A DNA stretch of 5,991 nucleotides, taken from assembly GCA_023230245.1 (NCBI GenBank), contig JALNXT010000098.1, positions 1-5,991 on the forward strand. Direction: 5' to 3'. The DNA comes from Candidatus Cloacimonadota bacterium (lineage in GTDB: Bacteria; Cloacimonadota; Cloacimonadia; Cloacimonadales; Cloacimonadaceae). Below, piece by piece: positions 1-5,991 of this stretch (its first letter is position 1; every line of letters begins with the position of its first letter). The translations under genes were made by a program, and so were the position numbers. The notes beneath the pieces were generated by a model, which was given only the letters and a program-made list of their open reading frames with translations, was not told the DNA's origin and ran no database searches.

Positions 1-320
1 AAAGAATTGATTTTGCCAACCGTCGCTATGGAAGCTCTCTTGCCGGCTGGAAATCCGATATGGGGCGAGTTTACATCCGTAATGGCGCACCGGACGATAT
101 AGAAAGAGATACTAGCTCGGATCAGGCTCGCTTTGTGCGCAAAGATTATCAGATCTGGAAATATTACACAAACCAGCAGCCCGTTTATGTGTTTGTGGAT
201 ACTCAGATGAGCGGTAAGTACAAACTGATTTATGCTGATAGTGATGATCTGGAAAATTCCGATCCGGATTGGATGCGTTATTTGGGAACCGATTTTGACG
301 AAAGCAGATTAGATAACTAG
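1..320 (+). CDS. GWxTD-domain protein, C-terminal fragment (5' end outside window)
   Basis: The frame is open from the left edge (first whole codon at base 3) to the TAG at 318-320, giving about 105 C-terminal residues. The ATG at 60 is internal and not a start, because the conserved family motif lies upstream of it: G-W-K-S-D is encoded at 45-59, followed directly by MGRVYIRNGAPDDIE. This matches the GWxTD domain, whose usual pattern is GW-x-T-D, then G-R-V/I-Y-I-x-x-G-x-P-D-x-I. The later stretches YQIWKYY, YVFVDTQ and GKYKLIYADSDD also fit the family's order of an aromatic IW segment, a FVFVD strand and a final YxLxxS/D strand. GWxTD proteins are typically exported proteins of unknown biochemical function in FCB-group and related bacteria. 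The signal peptide and N-terminal part would lie left of the window. Family assignment is fairly secure; function is unknown. Confidence 0.85.
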   Translation, partial: RIDFANRRYGSSLAGWKSDMGRVYIRNGAPDDIERDTSSDQARFVRKDYQIWKYYTNQQPVYVFVDTQMSGKYKLIYADSDDLENSDPDWMRYLGTDFDESRLDN

Positions 321-353
321 CAGTATCGCCCCAGAACTTTTCTGCAAGGTGAA

Positions 354-740
354 CTATTCATCGATAATTGGGTAAAATGCATCTTCTAAATGGTGGATAG
401 AATAGGTGTTGGTGCTTGCATTACGGAACACAACGATAACATCAAACCTGAAAATATGGTTGCCATATTGCTCATTGAGATTAATATATTCTTGTGCAGT
501 CTTGGAGATTTTCTTCTGTTTTGTATAGGATACGGATGCTAGGGCTGTTTCTATAGAGTGAAATGTTCGGGTTTTTACCTCAACAAAAATTAAGTGTTGA
601 TCTGTTTCAACGATGATGTCTATCTCACCGCTACGCGTCCTGAAGTTACGGCAAACTAAACGATAACCGTTACTTATGAGATACTTAGTGGCGAGATCCT
701 CGCCTGTTTTGAAGATATCATGTTTTGATGGCTGATCCAT
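354..740 (-). CDS. yraN: YraN/UPF0102 family nuclease-fold protein
   Basis: This complete 128-residue protein is the normal size for the YraN (UPF0102) family. Family landmarks appear in order: G13-E-D-L-A17 with Y20-L21 at the N terminus, R31-N32, the G38-E-I-D41-I-I core, F52-V-E-V-K-T-R58, R98-F-D-V101, and a C-terminal H-x-x-D/N-A-F block (HHLEDAF, 116-122). D41 together with E54-x-K56 forms a PD-(D/E)XK-type constellation, so a nuclease-like fold is expected; the cellular role of the family is not firmly established. It is probably cytoplasmic, as no signal peptide or membrane segment is visible. The ATG at 740 is the only sensible start: an in-frame TGA lies two codons upstream (744-746) and no other Met occurs in the protein. 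There is no recognisable Shine-Dalgarno; a hairpin occupies that position. The gene runs convergently with the GWxTD gene and divergently from the barrel gene, so it is probably transcribed alone within this window. Confidence 0.93.
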   Translation of the reverse strand: MDQPSKHDIFKTGEDLATKYLISNGYRLVCRNFRTRSGEIDIIVETDQHLIFVEVKTRTFHSIETALASVSYTKQKKISKTAQEYINLNEQYGNHIFRFDVIVVFRNASTNTYSIHHLEDAFYPIIDE

Positions 741-741
741 T

Positions 742-761
742 CGTCAAGAAAAAGCTTGACG
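742..761. repeat. 7-bp palindrome in the divergent spacer, abutting the yraN start
   Basis: CGTCAAG at 742-748 and CTTGACG at 755-761 are perfect inverted copies separated by six bases. On the yraN strand the hairpin would end one base before the ATG, exactly where a Shine-Dalgarno would normally sit. The right arm also contains the TTGACG that could be the -35 element of the rightward promoter. It could be a dimeric repressor site serving both genes, an mRNA hairpin limiting yraN translation, or chance. There is no adjoining T-tract placed to make it a convincing terminator on either strand. Confidence 0.5.
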
Positions 762-784
762 GAATTATTGTCAATAGGATTAAT
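756..784 (+). promoter_or_regulatory. Possible sigma70-like promoter for the barrel-protein gene
   Basis: TTGACG at 756-761 (5 of 6 to the TTGACA consensus) is followed after 17 bases by ATTAAT at 779-784 (4 of 6 to TATAAT). This would place the transcription start in the low 790s, about 20-25 bases before the ribosome binding site. A second candidate overlaps it: TTGTCA at 768-773 with TATGAT at 789-794, but with a short 15-base spacer. Only consensus resemblance supports either, and the promoter rules of the host lineage are unknown. Confidence 0.3.
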
Positions 785-814
785 GGACTATGATTAGAAA
801 GAACACCGAAAGGT

Positions 815-819
815 GGAGG
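815..819 (+). promoter_or_regulatory. Strong Shine-Dalgarno that fixes the start at 825
   Basis: GGAGG at 815-819 lies five bases before the ATG at 825. A longer reading from the GTG at 813 would add four residues (MEGS) and place the start codon on the Shine-Dalgarno itself. It would also push the MKK signal-peptide start inward. The ATG at 825 is therefore preferred. Confidence 0.85.
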
Positions 820-824
820 GAAGT

Positions 825-2000
825 ATGAAAAAAGTTATTTTTAGCGTAATAGTGCTGGCAACTATGTTTAGCATGGTTCAAGCTGCACCGTTCCAAACAC
901 TTGGAATGTTACGGACACCTGATGCTTATGTTTTACCACATAGAGCTGCCGAGATCCTTATGGTTGGGTATTACCGCGATGTAGTGGCACCCAAACCCCT
1001 TACTCCAGATGCCAAAGATGCCTCCAAAGGGCTATTCCCTTATGGGATGATTGGTGTAGGGCTCTTTAACAGAGTGGAATTAGGCGTTTTTGCGGGAGAC
1101 AACACCAAGCTGGATGGCCTGGTATATTTCATGAATATTAAAACCAAGGTTATCGAAGAATCAATGGTAATCCCACAAGTTTCTGTTGGTATCGATAATG
1201 TGTTTTCTCCTCTTACAAAGCACAAAGAAGCAGACCTGAAACCAGGCGATGCGTTCTATGACCACCCAGACCGTGCAGACTACGAATATTTTTCACCCTA
1301 TGTGGTTGCATCCAAGCAAGCCGTTTTTTCTGGTGTCCCATGGATGCTGAGTGTGGGCGTAGGAAGCAATAAGTTCATTGGGCAGGTTACCAGGTCTCGT
1401 ATCTTTAACGGATTGTTTTCATCCGCTGAAGTATCCCCATTTAGGAACTTTGCGATTCAGGGCGAATATGACGGGTATAATTTTAATGCCGGTTTGAAGT
1501 ATTCCTACAAGAATTTTGGCGTTAAAATGGGTATACAAGCAATAGAAGACCTTGCCAAGAATACAGTCTACAAAGACAATCTTCGCATCGCCTTTGGTTT
1601 ATCTTATCTCTTTGATAAGTACTCTGAGGCAAAGCGTCGCCCTGACCTAAGCCGCTATGCTATGGATTCCAATATTGGCGGTACAAACGTTGTCGATATC
1701 GGTGAAACTCCCACACCTATTGAATCAGGGGTAGTTGTACCTCCATCTGGAGCAACTCCTGGCACAGGTGTTGTAGTGGTTCCTCCAACAGGTACTGCCG
1801 GTTCTGAAGTTGTCACCTATACGCCCGAAGAGCTTCAAAATCCCGGATTGATAACTCCAGGAAGTGCAGCTTATAAAGAACTGTCTCCTGAGGTGCGCGA
1901 TTTGATGAAAGAACTTGAAGCACTCAGGATGGAGCGTCAAAATGCTCAAAAAGCTTTGGACGATCTTCGTAAGTGGATACAGGAACTGAAGAAACCATAA
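825..2000 (+). CDS. Exported outer-membrane beta-barrel-like protein with periplasmic-type C-terminal helix
   Basis: The 391-residue product begins with a clear signal peptide (Lys2-Lys3, hydrophobic core, probable cleavage after VQA at residue 20). Residues about 21-270 alternate hydrophobic and polar positions in short strands rich in Gly and aromatics (for example YGMIGVGLFNRVELGVF, WMLSVGVGSNKF, FNAGLKYSYKNFGVKMGI), as in outer-membrane barrels. The mature start (FQTLGMLRTPDAYVLP) and the order of strands recall YjbH-like barrel proteins linked to exopolysaccharide loci, but this is a resemblance only. A Val/Pro/Gly/Thr-rich linker follows (about 290-340), then a charged helix (354-391) with heptad-like Leu spacing. 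No Cys is present, so it is not a lipoprotein. The downstream neighbour, 160 bases away on the same strand, encodes an exported giant TPR protein. Outer-membrane location is likely; the exact role is unknown. Confidence 0.8.
   Translation: MKKVIFSVIVLATMFSMVQAAPFQTLGMLRTPDAYVLPHRAAEILMVGYYRDVVAPKPLTPDAKDASKGLFPYGMIGVGLFNRVELGVFAGDNTKLDGLVYFMNIKTKVIEESMVIPQVSVGIDNVFSPLTKHKEADLKPGDAFYDHPDRADYEYFSPYVVASKQAVFSGVPWMLSVGVGSNKFIGQVTRSRIFNGLFSSAEVSPFRNFAIQGEYDGYNFNAGLKYSYKNFGVKMGIQAIEDLAKNTVYKDNLRIAFGLSYLFDKYSEAKRRPDLSRYAMDSNIGGTNVVDIGETPTPIESGVVVPPSGATPGTGVVVVPPTGTAGSEVVTYTPEELQNPGLITPGSAAYKELSPEVRDLMKELEALRMERQNAQKALDDLRKWIQELKKP
1728..1802 (+). repeat. Imperfect internal duplication encoding a Val-Val-Pro-Pro-Gly linker
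   Basis: Two adjacent units of about 13 residues each begin G-V-V-V-(V)-P-P and continue with a Thr/Gly-rich tail. They are encoded from the GGG at 1728 and the GGT at 1767. The DNA copies differ at many third positions, so the duplication is old or maintained at protein level. The segment is low-complexity and probably a flexible spacer between the barrel-like body and the C-terminal helix. Confidence 0.55.
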
Positions 2001-2023
2001 CAATTAGAAAAAACTGCATGTTT

Positions 2024-2122
2024 GTGATGTGTAGGTTATATATTCATACTTTCCTTGAAGAATAGTTGGAGATTCAAGATAGGCTGTTTACAGACTATCT
2101 TGAATTCTTCTCAACACATCAC
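2024..2122. repeat. Nested inverted repeat in the intergenic region, potential structured RNA leader or cruciform
   Basis: Several nested arms fold the 160-base gap onto itself. The outer arms are GTGATGTGT (2024-2032) and its exact complement ACACATCAC (2114-2122). The middle arms are GAAGAAT (2057-2063) and ATTCTTC (2104-2110). The inner arms are ATTCAAGATAG (2072-2082) and CTATCTTGAAT (2095-2105). The tip is CTGT (2084-2087) with ACAG (2090-2093) around a two-base loop, separated from the inner stem by a single G-A mismatch. Middle and inner pairings compete for two bases (2104-2105). An alternative pairing joins AGTTGG (2064-2069) to CCAACT (2122-2127). No T-run follows the stem, so it is not a standard intrinsic terminator. 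It ends 38 bases before the next start codon, so it could be a 5' UTR structure, an mRNA processing or stability element, or a REP-like repeat. The remaining bases of the gap show nothing else convincing. Confidence 0.65.
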
Positions 2123-2160
2123 CAACTGGTTTATGAAGTGAATAACAAGAGAGCGGGGTT

Positions 2161-5100
2161 ATGAAAAATAGTTTTAGAGTTTTACTACTCGTGGTTATTG
2201 CGGTGTGTACGCTTTCAGCAGCCTATGCACAGCAATCGCAAGAGGCATATAAAGCGGAACTGCAACAGCTGATAGCTGAAGAAAAATTGCAGATTAAACT
2301 GGCCGCAAAAGAGTTTATGATAGATACACTCCCTGGGCTGATGGAAAGCGATCCAGCGGCAGCAGAGCAAGCTCTGGCACGTTACAGTGGGCTGTTTAAT
2401 ACCATGAAGCAAGATGACCTTTTGTACTTGTTTGGTCACTTCTATACCAGAATGGGAGAATATAACAAGGCCTACAGTACTTTTAGTTCTTTGCTGAAAT
2501 CTTATCTGAATGAAGATGCGCGTAAGATGCTGAATTTTGTTCTTTATGATCAGATGATTAGCTCTCTCAGGAATAATAAACGCGAGGCTGCTAAGGATTT
2601 TTTGAGCGCCATTATCAACGATAACTACAATATTGATCGCTATTATCCTTCTTACCTTTACATCTGGTCAGACATGAGTGCTGAGGATGGAGAAATTGAT
2701 GATGTGCGAAGTGCGTTAGCTAGCTATAGCCAAAATAGAGAAGATATTATCAATCGCATTCTGCCAAACAAACAGCGGGTTATAGGTAGGATTCAAACCC
2801 TTGACCTAACTAAGTTTTTAGCTACTCCCACGCAAGTGGAATATCAGCGCTTATTCGCCCAGGTTGAAGATATCGAAGCCGAGCTAACAACAGTTTACAA
2901 CGAACTTACCTCCCTGAAAGGAATAATCTATCTCAATTCAATAGTTCGCATGCAAGAAGAAGAAATGGCCATGCTTGAAAGTCTTAAGGGTAGCTTAGGG
3001 GCTTATTATAACAATGACAAAAATAACGATAATATAATCGCCGAATACTATGATAAGCTTCAGATTGTTAAGAATTTTACAATCTCTTACTCAAAACAAA
3101 TTGTAATCATCGATGCTATCTTGCAACGCCAATACGAACGTTTCTTGGCAAACGAACCCGCTCTCAAAGACAAGGATTATAGCGATTTAGAATTGGGAAG
3201 GCTCATAGATATCGAAAAGAATATATCAATTTACGACCAGATACTCTCTGAACTTGATACCAGTATTGCTGATCCTCAATTAGCTGGTCACATCGACGAG
3301 CTAAAGAGAATGAGAGCAGAATATTCTGAATTAAGAACAGATCTTCAAATTAGGAAAAATACTTATTTGGAGACCAGAAAGCATTACAGCGATGTTCAAG
3401 AACAGATATTTGAAGCCCTTTTAAATGAATACTATGCCCTCGGTGCTGATGAAAAGGATATTGAGGCACAAATAGTAGAACTCGAAGATTTCTTTAAAAA
3501 TGATGCCAAAGATATATTTAACGCTAAGACCCGTGGAGAATTGGTTTCTAAAATGAACACCGAGATTGCTCAAATATCAGATGACGGTGTTAGGGATGAA
3601 CCAATTATTGCCAACACCCGCGATATGTTGGCATTCATAGACCTCATTAATTTACAGCTTAAATACCGTAACCTACGAGTACGGGAAGTGGCTCGCTTAG
3701 CAAAGAGAGAAACGCTTTCCCTCGAACAGATGACCGAAATTCAAAGTGTTATTCTAAGCGAAAAACGACAACTGATAACTGAGATTCAAGATTATCTTGC
3801 CAATAACCCTGATTTTAAGGCTCTTGAACAACCTGATGGTAATTTCTTGGTGGACAAATCAGATCTAGCCTTCAATCTTGCCGAATTACAATATGCGGTG
3901 GATGTTAGCAATCCTGCCGCTGCTTTGGATAGCTATCGCCTGGCAGTTCAAAACAACCCCAACTATATACACCGCGATGCTGCGCTATACAACATTGGTT
4001 TCATCAGTAGCCTGCTTAAACGAAACCAAATTGATCGAAATAAAAACCGCTTTTACGATCTAAATGCCTCAGCTTTGTCACTCGATGATGCTAGCCGTTA
4101 TAAAGCCTCTGACTTTGATGAAGCTCTTACTGCGTATCAAGAAGTTGTGGATAACTATAAGGACTCTGCTTTTTATGAAGAGTCACTGTATAGGCTTGGG
4201 GTGCTAAACTATTATCTGGCTACAGATGCTGACGATCCTGCCCGATATTACGCTCTGGCAACTAATTACTTTGATGAGATTATCTCAATGCCCGATAGCA
4301 AGTACAAGTATGATGCCATATACCAGAGAGGATGGTTGAGACTGAACTCAGCAAAAGAAGACGATCTCAAGCTTGCTATGATAGATTTTCTAACCTTACT
4401 AAATGCTGTTGAAAACAACCAAATAACTGACCCCGTGCTGGTTCAGGACTACCGTGATGATGCTGTAAATAACATCGCCTATTGCTTAATAGCTCTGGAC
4501 GGTCTTGATTTTTCATCCAAGGCAAAGGGTGTAGAGGAGCTGCAGCAAGTCTTTGCAAACTACAATAACACGCAAATTATTAGCCGAGTATTGGACAAAG
4601 CTGCCCAGAACAAATTTGATCTGGACGCTTCTATGCAAGGTGTTGATTTCATTTGGCTTAAAATCCGCATTTCTCCCTTAGCCTTAGAAAATCCCAGCTT
4701 ATTGGATTCCATCCTGTACATTTATGCCCGCGAATCACGCAACCTAAGAGATGGACAGGATTTTAACCAAGCCAAACAGGACATATACCTAAACCTGATT
4801 AATAACTACGGCAAAGACTCTGCTTGGTATGCAGCCAATAAAGAGAAGGACATTGCCCCACAATTGGCAATTATAAAAAATGCCTACGTGGAACGCGGGA
4901 AAAGGCTTTATATCGAATTCACAGAGGACTCCTCTGTTGAGCGTCTTAACGCCTATAAAGAACTTGCGGCCAGGTTTGGTGAATACACGGTTCTTCATGG
5001 TGATACTTATGCAGCATGGCAACAAGAGAACGCAAAGACTATCCTCGTGCTAACTACCAATTTGGCTGAAAGAACAAAGCTGCCGTTAAACTATATGAAT

Positions 5101-5991
5101 GCCATTGCTGCCTTACAGCAGTATAATAGTAAATATCCCGATGATGTGGCTTTCTTCAATAATGAGGGACTATCCTATACCTACTCTAACGATGTCTTTA
5201 ACATGCTAAACAACCGTTATGGTGAAGAAGGCCTCGTGGTAGAGGCGGGTGTCCCTGCTAATATGGATGAGTTGTTCGTTATGCTAAGTAACAATTCTAT
5301 GCGCTTTATTGATGTGATGCGCAGTGAAAAGTATCGCACACCTGAACACGATCAACAGTCTATTACTATTCTGCTTGGTCTTGCCGATATCCAGTATGGC
5401 AGAAATAAGTATCCTGAAGCAACTGTTTTATACCTTAAGGCTCTTGAGCAGGAAGATATTATCGCTGCAAGCAGTAAATTTGATATATATGGTAAGCTTG
5501 CCACGATGGCTCAACTTGAAAACAAGCATGCTACTGCCGAGATGTATTATCGGAAAACCCTGGCTTTCGCTCAAACCAAGGCAGAGCGTGATGCCATAAG
5601 CTCTAGCATTCAAAATCAAATACAGTTAAGCTATGAAGAAGCTGATAGCAATGGCAACTTTGCTTTCTCGGCTACCGAACGTTTACGCCTTGTAGATGAG
5701 CTTCCACCAACTGAGGATAAACTGATCCAGGCTCTTAAATGGACAGCCCATGAATCTTATGTAAAGGCGAAAGAATACCAAAAGGCGATTGATTTGCTCT
5801 TAGAAGTTGCAGGTACTAAAACCGATATAGAGCAGGTCTATACCTATTACTACACTGCTTGGCAGATAGCTGAAGCAGATAGCATGATGAAAAACGTGGC
5901 TGCAGCTAACACCATTAAAGATAACTTTATTGCCAAGTATCCCGGTAGTGCGCAAGCTTATTCTTTAACAGTAGTTGGTGCGCGTAAGCAA
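2161..5991 (+). CDS. Giant exported TPR/coiled-coil protein (3' end outside window)
   Basis: One frame runs 1277 codons from the ATG at 2161 to the window edge without a stop. Residues 1-23 form a signal peptide (Lys2, Arg6, hydrophobic core, probable cleavage after AYA); Cys16 lacks a good lipobox. A TPR-like hairpin lies at 84-116 (GHFYTRMGEYNKAYSTF). Helical, charged coiled-coil-like stretches occur at about 225-253, 378-432 and 500-546. TPR-type units then recur at 584-615, 647-680, 697-728, 1066-1097 and 1106-1140, with another likely at about 1202-1218; they show the small/aromatic spacing and A-x-x-x-Y/F endings of the fold. The intervening 730-1060 is also helical but degenerate. No transmembrane segment follows the signal peptide and the mature part seen has a single Cys (775), so a periplasmic scaffold or interaction protein is likely. 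The Shine-Dalgarno is weak: AGAGAG at 2148-2153, or GGGG at 2155-2158 only two bases from the ATG. No enzyme motif was seen and the precise family is not recognised. Confidence 0.88.
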   Translation, partial: MKNSFRVLLLVVIAVCTLSAAYAQQSQEAYKAELQQLIAEEKLQIKLAAKEFMIDTLPGLMESDPAAAEQALARYSGLFNTMKQDDLLYLFGHFYTRMGEYNKAYSTFSSLLKSYLNEDARKMLNFVLYDQMISSLRNNKREAAKDFLSAIINDNYNIDRYYPSYLYIWSDMSAEDGEIDDVRSALASYSQNREDIINRILPNKQRVIGRIQTLDLTKFLATPTQVEYQRLFAQVEDIEAELTTVYNELTSLKGIIYLNSIVRMQEEEMAMLESLKGSLGAYYNNDKNNDNIIAEYYDKLQIVKNFTISYSKQIVIIDAILQRQYERFLANEPALKDKDYSDLELGRLIDIEKNISIYDQILSELDTSIADPQLAGHIDELKRMRAEYSELRTDLQIRKNTYLETRKHYSDVQEQIFEALLNEYYALGADEKDIEAQIVELEDFFKNDAKDIFNAKTRGELVSKMNTEIAQISDDGVRDEPIIANTRDMLAFIDLINLQLKYRNLRVREVARLAKRETLSLEQMTEIQSVILSEKRQLITEIQDYLANNPDFKALEQPDGNFLVDKSDLAFNLAELQYAVDVSNPAAALDSYRLAVQNNPNYIHRDAALYNIGFISSLLKRNQIDRNKNRFYDLNASALSLDDASRYKASDFDEALTAYQEVVDNYKDSAFYEESLYRLGVLNYYLATDADDPARYYALATNYFDEIISMPDSKYKYDAIYQRGWLRLNSAKEDDLKLAMIDFLTLLNAVENNQITDPVLVQDYRDDAVNNIAYCLIALDGLDFSSKAKGVEELQQVFANYNNTQIISRVLDKAAQNKFDLDASMQGVDFIWLKIRISPLALENPSLLDSILYIYARESRNLRDGQDFNQAKQDIYLNLINNYGKDSAWYAANKEKDIAPQLAIIKNAYVERGKRLYIEFTEDSSVERLNAYKELAARFGEYTVLHGDTYAAWQQENAKTILVLTTNLAERTKLPLNYMNAIAALQQYNSKYPDDVAFFNNEGLSYTYSNDVFNMLNNRYGEEGLVVEAGVPANMDELFVMLSNNSMRFIDVMRSEKYRTPEHDQQSITILLGLADIQYGRNKYPEATVLYLKALEQEDIIAASSKFDIYGKLATMAQLENKHATAEMYYRKTLAFAQTKAERDAISSSIQNQIQLSYEEADSNGNFAFSATERLRLVDELPPTEDKLIQALKWTAHESYVKAKEYQKAIDLLLEVAGTKTDIEQVYTYYYTAWQIAEADSMMKNVAAANTIKDNFIAKYPGSAQAYSLTVVGARKQ

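Noticed and set aside
60..320. An independent 86-residue ORF starting at ATG 60
   Set aside because: The frame is open to the left edge and the conserved GW-x-S-D residues lie just upstream of the ATG, so this is the tail of a longer gene.
332..344. Small hairpin (CAGAA, three-base loop, TTCTG) between the convergent GWxTD and yraN genes, as a shared terminator
   Set aside because: The stem is only five AT-leaning base pairs and neither strand has a following T-run; the location is right but the structure is too weak to call.
769..774. Perfect TTGACA on the minus strand as the -35 of a yraN promoter
   Set aside because: At 17 bases the -10 would read TTTCTT, which is poor, and no better hexamer occurs at an acceptable spacing before the start codon.
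813..824. GTG start at 813 adding MEGS to the barrel-like protein
   Set aside because: The GTG overlaps the Shine-Dalgarno serving the ATG at 825, and the shorter form gives a standard MKK signal peptide.
1040..1225. Antisense and off-frame ORFs within the barrel-like and TPR genes (for example here, 1725-2003 minus, 2215-2439 minus, 3878-4063 plus, 4789-5025 minus, 5324-5599 plus)
   Set aside because: They lie inside well-supported long genes in another frame, show no domain-like sequence, and are best seen as shadows.
2022..2050. TTGTGA with CATACT 17 bases later as a promoter for the giant TPR gene
   Set aside because: Each hexamer matches consensus at only 4 of 6 positions, and the first overlaps the outer palindrome arm; chance is a sufficient explanation.
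2072..2110. Intrinsic terminator for the barrel-like gene
   Set aside because: The stem is long but AT-rich, and TTCTTCTC rather than a T-run follows, so it is better recorded as a structured repeat of unknown role.
2203..2211. Lipoprotein signal (Cys16) in the giant TPR protein
   Set aside because: The residue before Cys is Val rather than Gly, Ala or Ser, and a good signal peptidase I site (AYA then Q) follows seven residues later.

Overview
The window looks like chromosomal DNA from a Gram-negative (diderm) bacterium of moderate to low GC. A GWxTD-domain protein, a YraN-family protein, a Sec-exported barrel-like outer-membrane protein and a very large exported TPR/coiled-coil protein together suggest the Fibrobacterota-Chlorobiota-Bacteroidota (FCB) side of the tree, perhaps a Cloacimonadota-like lineage. 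That placement is inferred from protein style and cannot be proved from this sequence. I see no mobile element, CRISPR array, rRNA or tRNA.

Layout. Bases 1-320 (+) are the 3' end of a GWxTD-domain gene. It converges, across a 33-base gap, on a complete yraN/UPF0102 gene (354-740, -). An 84-base divergent spacer (741-824) follows, holding a 7-bp palindrome, possible promoter elements and a strong ribosome binding site. Next comes a complete gene for a 391-residue exported protein (825-2000, +): a barrel-like body, a Val/Pro/Gly-rich linker and a charged C-terminal helix. A 160-base gap (2001-2160) contains an unusually elaborate nested inverted repeat (2024-2122). From 2161 to the right edge, one uninterrupted reading frame of 1277 codons encodes a signal peptide, TPR-like helices, several coiled-coil stretches and then a long TPR-rich solenoid. 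It is still open at base 5991.

How the genes may work together. The barrel-like protein and the giant TPR protein are adjacent, on the same strand, and both carry signal peptides. If the barrel has an even number of strands, its C-terminal helix would lie in the periplasm, where it could meet the helical giant. A two-part envelope assembly is therefore a reasonable hypothesis, and the genes beyond the right edge would be the first place to test it. The structured spacer between the two genes could set their relative expression. The YraN-family gene appears to be an unrelated housekeeping neighbour.
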